Below, in pieces: positions 13,001 to 26,129 of a DNA stretch of 64,000 bases. The notes under the pieces were generated by a model. It was not told where the DNA came from. It saw only the letters and a list, made by a program, of their open reading frames with translations, and ran no database searches. Made by a program: the position numbers and the translations under genes. The first letter of the stretch is position 1; each line of letters opens with the position of its first letter. Source of the DNA: Acanthornis magna (taxonomy: Eukaryota > Chordata > Aves > Passeriformes > Acanthizidae); the NCBI GenBank assembly GCA_036785705.1, contig JAWUZG010000036.1:13821501-13885500 (forward strand), given 5' to 3'.

Positions 13001-16000
13001 ATATAGAACTTTGAAGGTGGAAAAAATAGCATAGGGACTATATGCCTCTTTTGTCCCGGACTTTAGATTTCTTTGCTGCATGATAGGACTTGTGTCATAT
13101 ACACTACTTGCTTTATCTGACAGAAGAAGCCGAAGCTCCAAACTTAAATCTATCAGTGAAGCAACTTGCTGCCTCACCTTTCAGCTCTGGATCTTTCAAA
13201 TAACAGCCAAATTTCAGAGCTTAGTGAGAAGAAAAAAAAACCAAACTAGGAAATGTTTACAGCAGAGGCTGTGCCTGTGTCTAACATCACCCTGAGAGCT
13301 GAAAAGCCAGCACAGCTGAGGTTGCTTAAGGCTTCCTAGCCAAGGGACTGGCTTTCAGTCTCTCACAACTGAAGACACATACAATGCCTTCATGTCCTCA
13401 GTTTTTGGCAGGTGAAGGACAATATTTAAAGATGTTGCCTTTTTCTATAACCTGCCTTTTCAATAACCTTGACCTCTGGGTTTCAGGACTGGCACAATAC
13501 ACAACTGCATGGCCTCTTCAGGGGACCACTTCTAAAGTGCCAAGAGTGATTTTTTCCCCTCCTCTGTGGAGTCAACTCATTCTTCCCACCAAGAAAGAGG
13601 GAAGGTTCAAGCACTACTGAACCAGATCAGTATTTTCTTTTCCAGAGAAATCGTGCTTTCATTGCAAAAGGTCTGGGCATCGCTCCACCCTGCTCCCCAG
13701 CTGGGATCTCCATCTGGTCCCTGGTGGTGGCAGAGACCCCAGGGACCCAGGACTCTGTTGCACAGCCGCACTCTGCACGCCCTGTGTGTGGGAGAGGACG
13801 TAGCCACACATCTGCAGTCAGCTTGGCATCTGCGGGTGGGGTTTGAATGATTTCACTGTTTTTTTTCTTGCTCCTTATAGCTTATGCAGTGCAGCTGGGC
13901 TGCGTCTCAGAGGATGCAAGGTCTTACTGCCTCCATCCTGTGAGTGTGGAAGGACACTGGTGTTAAATATGGTGCAGGACGTGGGAATTGTGCGGTGCGC
14001 AGACTCCAGGATGCTGCAAGACATTGTGTATTTGGCTCTTTTTGTCACTTTCTGTGGTTGCACCAATCCTCACCAGCCCAGCTGCACAGCCCTCCAGGAA
14101 GGGAAGGGAAATGGCGACAGGCTATTTGCAGGGCTGTATAGTGTTATCTTCAACTCCACTTCAGAATAGCACTTGCCTGGGTGTTACCTGCCTTTTCCAA
14201 GTCCCTCTCTCTCCCTTTTATCACATCCCTTTCCCTGTGTGACTGTCAGCACCTGCTTGCTGTTATGTGTCACCTGCACTACAATGCAGTGTTGCGCCCC
14301 TGCTGTGTGTCTGACAGCAGCCTAATCTCACCATCACAAAGCACAGTGCCTTCTAACTGTCTGCATATTTGACCTGCTGGCCCTTCTGGTTTGGCATTCT
14401 GCAGTTAACTTTGCTGTCCCGTCTCAACTTTCCCAGTAGCCAGCTTGGCTGTGCCCGATTTACACAACAGGCCCAGCACCTAGTGTAGCGACACACCCAT
14501 ACTTCCCTCTAAAAAAATATAGAGGCAGAACCAAAGAAAATTAACATCTAAAATACATTTTCTATTGTGGTAATTTCTTTCCAGCCCTTAACCACCTAAT
14601 TGTCCCCCCGGGTCCAATGGTTTGCATGTTTATTGAAGGATCCCTGAGACTACAATCCCCTCCCCAAAAAGTGCTTTGGCTGGGAGTGGGGGGGTCTGCT
14701 TAATTCAGTTATCAGCCTTATCTCCTCCTGCTCCCTCAACTGATGTTCAGGCAGGGCAGTGGCAGCTGGGCTGGTATTAGCTCCATCAGGCATCTAGAAA
14801 TCCGCAATTTTCCATCTGGAAAATCTCACTCCTTCCCTGAATATTAAGGTGAAACTTCTTCAGTTTTGGGTGTCAAATCACACTGAACAATTGCTCTTCT
14901 TTCCAAATCAAAGCTGAGGAAATACTTGGTGGTGAACAATTTATTTGTCATTGTTCCTTCCTCCCCTCCTGAAGCTCAAAATTAGTCCAGTTGTTCCTAG
15001 TGATGTACCTTAAACACACTCAGTGCCCCATGGTGGGAGGCCCAGAGGCAAATCCTCGAGCTGTAGAGGCAAATGCCCTGTCCCTTTCCAGAGATTACTC
15101 ACACCAAATTTATTTGCAGAATTGTACTGGTTCATGTGAAACTGAACCTGGGTCCTTTTGGCAGCCAGAAATGCTCTTCTTCATGGCCAACTTCCCCCAT
15201 CTCCTGCCCCACAGCTGTTGTTTCTGGCTGGATCAGGCAGGCTATGCTTTCTGTCCTAGAGGAATGGTTTTTTAATGCTTTGCATCATTGCTGGAGCCAC
15301 TGCAAAGTGACCACACTTTAATAGGAGAGAAACCCAGCCCTGCACAGAGTTGAAGTGTTGGGGTGGGTTTATAGGGAAAGCTGAGGTCCTTTGGGAAAAG
15401 AAACACCATGAAAACATAAAATCATAATCCTTGTCGCCATTAAACACACAAAGAAAAAAATGAACATTTTCCTCCATACAATAAAATCAGTCTTTTGTGG
15501 CAGAGCAGTGCAGCACATCTTCCAAAGAACACCACACTAGACAGTTTATCAGACAGTTGCAGGAGTAAATGGTAAAGGAAGGAACAAAGAGGGAGACTTT
15601 CTATTGTCTGTTGCATTGTTGGGAGGATACAAGTGCAGAGTGGGGCAAAAAGGAGAGAAGGAAGAGCTTTTCTCTTACTGCACTGTGAAAAGGTGCTTGT
15701 GCCCATATTCATCCTGAAGTACACAAGGCCAACTGCCTTCTGTGTTTCCCCAGGGTAATAAAAGAGAACAAGTTTCCTCCCAGCTGCCTGTATGGGCTGG
15801 CAAAGCACAGGAAAGGAGGACTGGCAGCTTCTCCGGCTGGTGCCTCACCATTCCTGCAAGCAGCAGTGGGAAGGTAACTCCTTCTGGCAGCTCCAGCAGG
15901 CCCTACAAAAACACCTCAGAACATCAGATCCTAATTATCTCGGGGCTTATTAATCAAATGCTTTGCTGAAAGTGAAACAAAGTTTCTCTTCCTCCCTACT

Positions 16001-16380
16001 GTTTCTCTCCCCGCTCTCTGTTTATGAACTTGAGGTATTTTTCTTTTACTTTATAATATAAATTATGACTGACAACACCGTGTAAGAACATGAAATGAAT
16101 TTAGAAGAAAAAAATCACCCTAACATCAAAACTTGATGGCAAAATAGCATTCTAAAAATCTATTTTTCATGTATATCGTTTAGAACACCAATGAAATGGT
16201 AGATATTAACTGATGAAAAATGCATATGGGCATATTAATGTATGTGACTGAGCAGCTGTTTAGGTACACCTGAAGGGATTGCTCACCACTAACATGGAAA
16301 AAAGACTAGAAATTGTTCTTGTGATCTCTCACATAAATAAAAACTACATCGCTGAGAACTGTCCATGTTTGGTTTGAATG
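10006..16380. other. Non-coding DNA, no recognised gene
   Basis: Mixed AT-rich sequence with a more GC-rich stretch at about 13.5-14.4 kb that carries several overlapping short frames on both strands, the longest 108 codons at 13843-14169. None has a motif I recognise. One acceptor/donor-flanked 59-bp segment (13881-13939) is discussed as a finding. No named repeat was seen. Confidence 0.55.
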
Positions 16381-16745
16381 TACATCTCTTAATATTTTAC
16401 ATTTTATGTTTTCTCAAACAGTAATAAAAAACCAGAATAATTTCAAGTTGGGCAACTTATTATCTAGAATAGAATATAATAGAATAATGGAATAATAAAC
16501 TATCATTACATAACTTTTGGGTAAATATTACTATTTTAACGTTGTATTGTATATATCACTTATAAATTACACACAATATAATAATATCTATAATAGTATT
16601 TATTAATGATATATAATAACTAGTTGTTGCTATTAGTAAATTATTCTAATTATTCTCAAGAATAATTATAAAAGAATAATGGAATAATAAATTATTCCAG
16701 TAATTCATGTTACACTGAGATAAATTCTAAATATTTTCTATGAAG
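16381..16745. repeat. AT-rich low-complexity block with direct and inverted repeats
   Basis: This is a very AT-rich segment built from ATAATA/TTATTC-type words. A 19-bp string, AGAATAATGGAATAATAAA, occurs at 16481-16499 and again exactly at 16673-16691. The second copy continues into the near-palindrome GGAATAATAAATTATTCC. There is no coding content. It is probably a decayed microsatellite or simple-sequence region. Confidence 0.7.
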
Positions 16746-18743
16746 ATAAAGGAAATAGACCTGAGATCATGAATGAGCATTTTGTAAAGAACAAGCTTTT
16801 AATCCCTTTGTTTTCTGCTGGTTCCTTTCTTGTGGTGTGTGGAGGGCAAGAGGTTTGGTCTGGTCAAATGCTGTGTGTTGTGTTCAGCCTCCCATCGGGT
16901 ACGTGTCAAATACCCTGCCAAGGTTGGTGATGATTCTGCTGAGGAGGAACAGCTTCATCAGCGACTGCATGAGAGCCAGCGGATTTGGTCTGCATGACGG
17001 GCAGGTGTAACCTCTGACATATATAATAGGTATACATTTCTTCCATATTCTCAAGTATTGCCATTTACAGCCTTTCCTGCTCGGCCTGTCTAGGCTGTAT
17101 ATTTATGAAGTAACTGTCATCATATGAGGGATTCAAATCTACGATCACTTTTCTCCTCTCACTGTCCTCTCAGTCTGTGGATCTGGCAGGTGGACAGAAA
17201 CAAATCCTCAAGGTGAGAGCATCCAGATCACAATCTCTGCCAGGCTCCTTGATTCTGCATCTGTTCTTCCACCAAAGCAATTACCCCGTGACATAGCAAG
17301 TGTCCAAAAAACCTACCTGCCAGAAAGACTAAAAGACCTATCACAAAAATGAGTCAGACCCAGGTATATCTTTCAGTTACTTTCAGTATTTGTGACCCCC
17401 AACAAAGCAACATGGATGGAGAACAGAACATAGGTAAAAAGGCTTTTCTAGAAGGTGGGAAAGGAGTGATAAGTCAGAGTGACAGTGGATGCTCTCAGTG
17501 GATGCTTTTCTGCTCTCATAGAAGACAGGATTGCTCTCCAAATTTTGGCTCCTCATTAGCCAGTGGCAGATTTCATTGGTAGGATATTGCCAAAACTCAG
17601 TCCCGGTGTTCCTCATATCCACCTGGATGGGGTGGCAGGTAACACAAGTGTGCTACTGCACATCTTGCGTACTGTCTTATTTACTGTTAAAGCTGTGTAG
17701 TTGGTTTCCATCTGCACTGAGCTCTTTACCGGTGTTTCATCTTATCTCTGAAAGCCCTTATGAGTGAGGGTTGTTGCAATATGAGTATTAGACATTTCAG
17801 TGATGCCTTTTCCTGCTTGCCTTCTCTGATATACCTGCTTTCAGATTTCAAGTCTTTCCCCCCCATTGAATCATAGCTTTGAGTGCCATATTTCGAGGCA
17901 AACATTCAATTTGTGCAAATTCTCTTTAATTCAGTTGCTGTGGACAGGAGAGATGGTTGGCCCACACAAACCTCTGCAAAATCTGGAACTTGCAGCCATA
18001 TTTTAGTGACTCAGGTGATTCAGGAGTCTGGCAGAGCAGGGAGCCCTAAATTTTGTGTGAAGCTTTATGTTTTCTGGACTGCAGGCACTGTGGGACTGCA
18101 AAACTGGGTCAGCCCTTTACATAAAGTTGACTGAAGCCACCTTTGATCCTGTCTTTATAAAATATAAAGAAGATCAATAGGTCTAAGTCGTGGTCCCTAA
18201 AATCTCACAACAGGAGTTTCAGAGGTTTTACTTTGAGCTGGGGCCATAGGTGTAACACACCTCTCCAGGATACTGCTGCCCCAAGCATCACATGCAAATT
18301 TAGCTGGAGCCTGTCCCAACCCTGTGTTGTACCCAGACGGATGCATGTCTTTGCTAATGTATTTATGTCCAGTGTCCCATGCTGAATTTATTCCTGGGAA
18401 TTAGTGGTTAGAGAGGTGATGTAACCACTTCACCCAGGTGTTCCTATCTGATGTCAGCTTCTGCCCTGAGCTAGCTGGTGGCCTTCTGCTTCTCATCAAA
18501 AGACACTCTTTCCCATGAAACTCAGTTCTGTTCTCAATGAAATATTAACAAATTGGTAGGAATGTGCATAGTTTTTAAAGTTACAGAATAATGAGATTAA
18601 TGAAAAATTACATCTGTAGTGTGCATGAAATTTTTTCTGCCATCCCTCTTGTGATCCCTGTGTGATTGCCCAGGCACTTACACAAGTGCAAAGTAAGTCA
18701 ATGCTGTCAGGTTATTGCATTAGTTTTAGGAAACTAATTTAGG
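16746..18743. other. Non-coding DNA, no recognised gene
   Basis: Only short frames are present (under 85 codons). No motif, splice-flanked open frame or named repeat was identified. Confidence 0.6.
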
Positions 18744-18803
18744 AAATGACTGGACTAGGTGATTCCCCATCTCAAATAATTGTAATTCTGTGCTGTTCAT
18801 CCT
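18744..18803 (+). mobile_element. CR1-like 3' tail remnant
   Basis: The plus strand reads ATGACTGGACTAGGTGATTC, then TCTCAAATAATTGTAATTCTGTG after a short gap. This resembles the end of avian CR1 copies (GGACTAGATGATC, then a CTTCCAACC-type stretch, then ATTCTGTG). Only about 55 bp are recognisable and divergence is high. The call could be wrong. Confidence 0.4.
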
Positions 18804-21800
18804 ATTTGCTGGTTAATTTTTCTTTTTTCTGCCAGTTTTCCCACACCACTTTGAGGAAATTTCCTGTAAACTCCAACAAGACACTATCATTATTATCGCA
18901 TCTCTGGATGACCTTAAATGTTCCTTCCAAGCTAAATGACTCTATGCCTGTGTATTGCTTCCCTCCCTTTTTCCATAGTGCCTATAGGAGCCCAGCAATG
19001 TTCAGGCTTTTGATTTGTTGCAAGTGTTCCTACCCTGATAAAAACTGTACTGGATGTGACAGCAGAGCTCAGCCTTTGAACATATGAAAGCTGTTGTATC
19101 TGAAATCTGGGTAGGCAAAGCTGATCTACTAAATTTTCTCAATTCTGGCTTCCCCAAAAACAACTTGAAAAATCCACATTGTTTTCCTGCTCGGGAAACA
19201 CACTTGAGAATTATGAGCTTTTTGTGGTAGGGGTGTCCCAGAAAACTCCATACTGAAGCTGAGGGGTAACCTCTAAAGGAGCAAGCCCTGCATTTCAGTG
19301 CAAGCCAACTATCAGCACCTTTAAGGAGGCTTACAGAGAACAGGTTGAGCTGAAGCACTCATAACTTAACTGAAACTGGGAAATTTGGCTGAGTGTTTAC
19401 TAATGGAAAATACTGTATTTACCTTTAAATGAGAATGACCTAGAAAATCTGGCAAAATAATTTTTGATTTTTTAAAATTATAATTAAGACAGTGAAAAAC
19501 CCATTAAAGAATGAAATGAAATCAAATTAGCAAATTTTTTTTCAAAAGGAAGTGGTGGCTCTCTAATGTTCTAGAATGCATTAATAAATTCCTATTAGAT
19601 AAAAATTATGTGGACTTTTGATCACTTTTAGTAAACTCCATCAAGAAAAGTTACAAAAGAAACAAAGAGGTCAAGTGCACATAGGAAAAACTCTTCAATT
19701 TTGGAAGGGATACTGGCCAAGGGAAACTACAGAACAGGCTTTAAATGGCTGACATAGCAAAGCAGAAACTTTTAGAAGTGTTTTTCACAGAACGGGTTTC
19801 TGCTTTAAATAGAATTAAGTAAAATTATTTAAATCACATTGTCTCATATGAACTTGTTTATTTCAATGAAATTTGCTATGAAAAGTGTCAAACTGAGTAA
19901 TCTGAAGATTGCAGTTTTAATTATGCTGCAGTATTTCTTTATAACTACAGTTTAATTTCATTACATGAACCTTCAAGGTTACTATTCTACTTATATTTTC
20001 AATTTACCATAGAAGTAAAAATTCTAAGGCAAGAATATTTGAGCAAACTGATGATAGCTCCAGATGAAGACTATCCCAATTGTCCTGAAACCATTTTTTC
20101 CCAGTACTTTTTGTTCTGCATGAAATTGAAATTTTTGTTTTGGACAAGAATTAAAAACCAAACCAACAAAACCCCCAAACTTTCAAACTATTAACATTTT
20201 ATTTAGGATACTGCCTTTTCCATTTAATAATAAAAAAGATAGACCAGGTCCCTCTCTAGAACTAGCATTCCTTAACGGATTTGTTAAAATCAAGGAAGAA
20301 GTAGGGAATCTGGGTGAGATCTCTAGCAATAACACTCACATTAACGTTAATGAAACAGTGAAAAGATTAGGGAAAAATTCCCAGGCTGAGACAAGCAGGA
20401 TGAACATGGGATACAGTTCTGGCAGGTGGGGGTTCATGTTGCTGTAAGAGAGAACGGTCTGTCCTGCATATTCATTATTTCTCAGATGCCAATGGCATGT
20501 CTACAGGGCACATCTACAATGAATTTACTGATTCTGCACCCAAGAGAGCTCGTTCGTTATGCTCACAAATAGTGCTGTGTGCAGATATCTGTAATAGTTT
20601 TCCAAAGTGTGTAGAAGTTGCTGGGAGCCACCACTGTGGACAAACGGAGGAAGACCTTAGTTCAGCAACAGTGGCAGTCAGCAACCCTACCCTACCATCA
20701 CAAACAGCTCCAAGGGACCACAACGCAATTATATCAATAAGAGTACGTTCTCACCTGAAGGGTTGTGTGAGTCCTCACCTCTCCACCTGACAGGTGTGAC
20801 AGAGACGGTAAAAAAGTCAGGGACACCTTCAAACACAGGAAAGGCTTAGAGGGTTGGAAAAGCTCTCATGCCATGAAGTGTGGAAAAGACAAGCAGCACT
20901 CTGGTTTGTGTTTTGCTCTGAAAGGAGCATCCAAATGTTGAAAAGGTGCTGACCTCTGTCCCCTGAGTGAGCGCTGGCGTTGAGGTGTGTGTAAGCCTGA
21001 GCTTGTGCAAAGAATGTACATGGCTTCAGACAGGTTTAGCAGAACTTAGAATAAAATTAGGAGCTGATGTAGAGTGCAGGAAACTTCAGTGGTAAATAGT
21101 TTTCAGCAGTGCTCTTCAATCATAAAGGGTCTTGCATTCAGGTATAGCCTTCTGTAATAGTTTCAAATAGAAAAAAAAGTCAACTAAGACTCTTTAAGAC
21201 ACAGTTTTAATTTTTTCATGTAGTATTGAAGGTCTTCGGTCTTTGTGTAATTCTGGAGATGGTGGCAAGCATCTAGTTCATACTAATGTATAACTGTTAA
21301 ATAAGTTTAGTAAATGCACTTGGCAGAATGCTACCTTCCAAAGCATTCTGAAAACAGACTTTAAATTATATAATAAAGCTGGATTTCTTTTTCATTTGAA
21401 CCCAGTAAGTGTTTTCTGAATGGGTAAGAATAAAGATCAGTAGACATTCTCTGAAACCAGCTCAACTGGTATAAACATTCCATAGGGAGGGCTCTATCCC
21501 ACCCACAGTTCCTGCAGGTGAGCCCCTCGGCACGAGTGTAGATCTCTCACTTCATGCCAGGAAGGGCTCCTGAGGCCTTGGGGTTTTGCCGAGGACATTT
21601 TCCCTGCAGAAGTGGGAGGTGTGCAGCTCTGGGTGACTCTGGGATCAAGAAGAGGCCATGCCCCAGCCCAGCCCACGCCTGGCAGGAGGTAAGGCTTCTT
21701 GCTGCTGCTGGCTCAGGTCTGCATCCCTGAAACCTCATCCTATGGCTTTCTGGGATGAGCTTTGGGGTTCCACACCTGTTAAGCACACTCTCTGTTTTTA

Positions 21801-24800
21801 AAAAAAATCTTTCACATGACTTGAAATGACCACCCAAACCACAGTGGTTTTGTGTGACTAAACTGACCAACTCGAGGTGATGTGTAGAGAAGCTATGGCA
21901 AAAAGAGACCCATGAGCACTTAGGAGGCTCCTTGTCACTTTTGGCGACATTGTTTTTAGATTCGTCTTTGACTTAATGTCTGGACAGCTTTATCTGTTTC
22001 CAAAAAAAAATCACACCTTCTGCTTCATGAGTATCTTTTTATCTAATTGAAAATGTTCCCATGTTTGTTTAGGTGAAATTGGTTGTTTTGCAAGTTACTC
22101 TGGATGCCTTGTGCAAACTTAGACTCTTTTCTGGCCTATAGATGTCTAAAACCACTGTGTAAAAATTTCAGTTTTTTCTTATGGATTAGAAAAACTTCAC
22201 AGCCTCATTCTGTGACCAGAAAAAAAAAAGAAGCCATTTCTTCTGCAAAACCTTTTTTGAGCATATGGTAGGTATCTGTGCAATTTAAGTGAAGCTGCTT
22301 ATTTTTAATGCAATATGAAATACACCTTTATATAAATATATTCCCTGTAGCACTCTGTGGTAGTGTCTTGAAAATATTTTAATCATTAGTGGGAAGCCAC
22401 AACCGAAAGTCGGTTAATTCTGTGCTGCTATTGTCCCATTCCTCCCTACCAGAACAGGTCACATCTGCAGTATTATGTAGGTGTTTGTTTGATATACAGT
22501 ACTGCATTATACACATTTTCAAAATGGTAATAACACTGAAGTATGAAATAGCTTACTCCTGGAAATGTTCATGGCAGGATGTAGGTGCAGCCTCTTGCTT
22601 CTGAGCCAGCATATATGTCTGGATCAATGACCTGAACTGGCAGGGGTCTGCTGGAAGGAATATATTACCAGAGTCTGCCACAATGCAGTTTTGTGCAGAG
22701 AAGATGAACAGTGGGATAGAAGCAATCAAAATAAATATATGATAAATCACCAGTAAAATTTGCTACGTTCATTCTCCATAACATTTCCCCTCTGCTCTTA
22801 CCTTCTTTTACATCTGATTTAGCAGAACAATGATAAGGAAAATGTTTTGCTGGAGATTAGGCCTTTTCAATTGTGCTGCTGCCCTTGGAATCAATTTCTT
22901 TTCTCTAAGCCTGACCTTGGTATCTATTTTCCTTAGTATTCAATTCAGCTGTAAAATCTTGAACTTCTTTAGACCTTCCCCAATCCCCAGATACCTGTTG
23001 CAAGGGACATTTGTACAAGGAAACTGGAGACTGAAAGGCTGTTGCAAAGAAAAATCGTAACTAGATAAACAGAACCTGAATGAACTCTATCTAACATGTG
23101 CCTCATTTACACAAAACACCATTAGCCCGGTCCTGTTTGCTCAGAGTACAGAAGAGGCAACTTAGCTTGCATGTCTGAATAGGATGCTTGAGACAATATT
23201 ATGTGTCTTTAGACTTGCAAGAATTATTTCCATAATATATAAGGAAAATTTTAATCCACCAACAGTGGATTAATGGAGCATAAGCATTCGATTTTTACAC
23301 ATTCTTACATTGCCACCTGCATTAATATTAGGCTGGGATTGAAGTGAAAATGAAGTGCCAATTTCAGCATACAAGCTAGGGAAGACAAGCAACAAATAAA
23401 CTAGAAAAGGAACCATCCTATCAGCCAAAGAAATAAAAGCACCTTTAAAATGAATAACATTGCAGAAACTGCTGCTGTCTCTCCATGCTTTGTGCCAGCC
23501 CTGCTGGGAAGCCACCAGTGAGGAGCGTTGTGCCACACTAAGGGCGCTGGTCAGTGGCGGAGGGCAGTGAGGAGGTCAGGGTGACCAACGTGCCCCTTCA
23601 GAGGGGTGTGCAGCAAGTGTGTGGCAGCCAGCAGCACAGCCACAGCCACGAGCCCAGCACTGCTGTCCTTCTCCAGAGGGTTTCACCCTGCGAGCAGCAG
23701 TGCTCCCAGAATGGCCATGCACACTAGGAGTTGAGCAAAACAAGGGAAAAGCAACTATCAAGAAAGAAGTATGGGGAAGGCGCTGATTTTCCCTGGCCAG
23801 CTCTGCTATGTCAATGCAGAGAGCCTGGGCTGCTGTTTATATACTTCAAGCAGTCCGGGCTTCTGGGAAGTCAGCTAAGAAGGACTGTGAGTCTGAGTTT
23901 GGGGTACTTGTTGGTTTACAGAGGACACAGCACGATGTCCCAGCATGGGATGTTCTCCAACCACGTTAGCCTTCAGCCTTCCTCCTGGCAAGCTTCTGTT
24001 GGGGTGCATCCCATGGGTGAGGAGGGTGTGCAGAAGGTGCCTTGCTCCTGTGTAGGAAGGAAGGTGTGGTCTGGTTGTAGGACGGGAAAGTTCCTTGTGT
24101 ATGTGTTTGGGTCTAAGACGTAACAGCAACCACACTTTTCCCAGGATACCTCTTTCCCTCCACAGCTCTGAGGCAGGATTATCTGGCCTCCTCCAACATA
24201 CAGATGGCTTCCCCAGCTCTGAAGAAACTGTGGGGGGAAAAAAGTAATGAGCAAAGCTGTAGAAACGCATACCTGTTTCCTCTGGGATAGAGTTACTTTT
24301 CTTAAACCAAGGCAAAGTGTATTAGCGTGAGACTTTGAACTAGAAGAAATGTACCAGGTGTGTCAGGCAGCACAGCTGTACTAGTGATATAGAGAAGTCC
24401 CATGCCTGGCCAGGGCTTGCAGATGTCAGGATCGTGAGATGTTTCATTCTTGTTACCACAGACAAGCAATCTGTCAGCAAACCGGTTTTGCTTTAGCTAA
24501 CAACTAGGACAAACTTTGCAGAGGGCATGCTTTCGCTTTCAAGCTGCCCTTCCTTGTGCTCTGTGGTGCTGCTGAGGCAGCCCTGGCCCCTCGGGATATG
24601 CTCTCTGTCCCGGGATGGGGCTGCTTCCCTCAGGAGCACAGTGGTTTTGCAGAAGTGGAGTGTGGTCACCTCAGGGCTGCCAAGCTGTTCTCAGCCCACC
24701 ACGGCTGCCTGGCCCCACTGCTGTCTCCATCCAAAGCGCAAATTAATAACCAGAAAATGAGACAGAAATGGAGAATGGAGGGGTCTTGACATTTGAATGT

Positions 24801-25942
24801 GACCAGGAGCAGGCAGCGTGGGAGAGTAAGGTTTCTCCCTGTCCCTGTGTTTACTGCTGCCTGCCCATTGACTTGTTTCCTGACACATGAGCCATGACTT
24901 GAAAGGAATTCAGACTCCATCAAATTTTGCATCACACTTCAATGTGGCCTCTGGGACTGAATAAGGGCAAATCTATTACACTGTTGCTATGGTGACCCTG
25001 GCAAAGCCATGATGAAGAGTGCTGATGCCGTCGGCCCTGCGTGGGCTGGTGGCACAGGCGGTGCAGTCTGGCGTGGTCACACCATGAGGGGCACAGTGCC
25101 TGTGTACCCCACCTCACCTGCACCCTGCCAGGCTGCCCCTTGACAGGGCCATACCATGTGGATGGAGCGTCAGAGAGCACCAAGTCTCCTCCCGGGGTCA
25201 AAATTGGCCCTTACTTTATTTTGAGGGGAATCAGGCTGAGGTGAGAGGGGTGTCCTTCATCTTGTTTGGTGCAGGTGATGTGAGTCCTGGTGTCTGGCTG
25301 TTGAAGGACCAGTGGTGAGCCTGTAAGAACAGCCTGCGCTTACTAAAGAGGGCAATCATAGTGATGGATTTTAATCATTAAAATGATTTTATAACAAAGA
25401 AACAAAGGAAGCTGATCTCTCTTTTCTTCTCTTGTGAGCAATCTCAGCTTTGCAGGTATTGATTCTTCTTGCTCAGGTGGACTTCATTTATTTTCTATCA
25501 TGGAGATGAATATTTATTTTTAGCAAATTCTATTCTAGCCGTTTTGCCTTCGTCTTTTTCCCTTTTGAGTGGTCAGTGATGGAAGATCATATTTCCCCTT
25601 TTTGCTTAAGCAACAACGGTACAGTTTGTCGTGAGCTGCAGTCATGACAATAGTTCAATTCAAAGCATCTCAGCTTCAGCATGCAGTAACTAAGCCCAGG
25701 ACTGAAAAGCACTGACAATGGGAGAGTAAAACCTGCCTCTGATACTTGATAATATTATTATTATTACAGAGAGTAAAAAGCTTTTGGTTCCTTTTCTATT
25801 GCTTTGCAGACCTCATAAGGCCCTGCTCAGATTTCTGCATAGTTAATTTGTCAGTTTATAAATGACCACATTACATTAACACTGAATGCTTCAAAACACA
25901 AATATATGCACAGAGGGCTTGAATATTTGAAGTGTTTTAGTA
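18804..25942. other. Non-coding DNA, no recognised gene
   Basis: Long AT-rich stretch with a more GC-rich part at about 23.5-25.3 kb. Open frames there reach 146 codons (23875-24315, minus) and 130 codons (23731-24123, plus). They overlap on opposite strands, which suggests chance openness in GC-richer DNA. No family motif was seen in any of them. Poly-A/T runs occur near 19528 and 22222. Confidence 0.55.
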
Positions 25943-26129
25943 CTACAGGGAAATAATTTTGTTGTCAAGCTGTGGCAGATATAGAAGTGCTAGGGGATAC
26001 ATGACCATTTCATCAGGACGGTGTCGATGATGGCCTATGAACATCCAAGGGGGGAAATCATCTTTTATCACTATTGTGTACCACGCAGGTCCAGATGGAG
26101 GATAAAACATGCATGAGTTGCCCGCAGCT
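25943..26129 (-). other. Exon-like open frame, unidentified
   Basis: On the minus strand a pyrimidine-rich stretch ending TATTTTCAG (26138-26130) is followed by an open frame to a TAG at 25945-25943. The frame has ordinary codon composition, rich in Pro, His, Tyr and Trp (for example GPAWYTIVIKDDFPPW and HHRHRPDEMVMYP). It keeps several CpG dinucleotides in a CpG-poor region. This would fit a terminal coding exon of about 61 codons or a pseudogene exon. I do not recognise the protein. No upstream exon or nearby AATAAA on the same strand could be tied to it, and it may be chance. Confidence 0.25.

Noticed and set aside
23875..24315. 146-codon minus-strand frame
   Set aside because: It overlaps a 130-codon frame on the other strand in a GC-richer patch and has no motif, so chance openness is the simplest reading.
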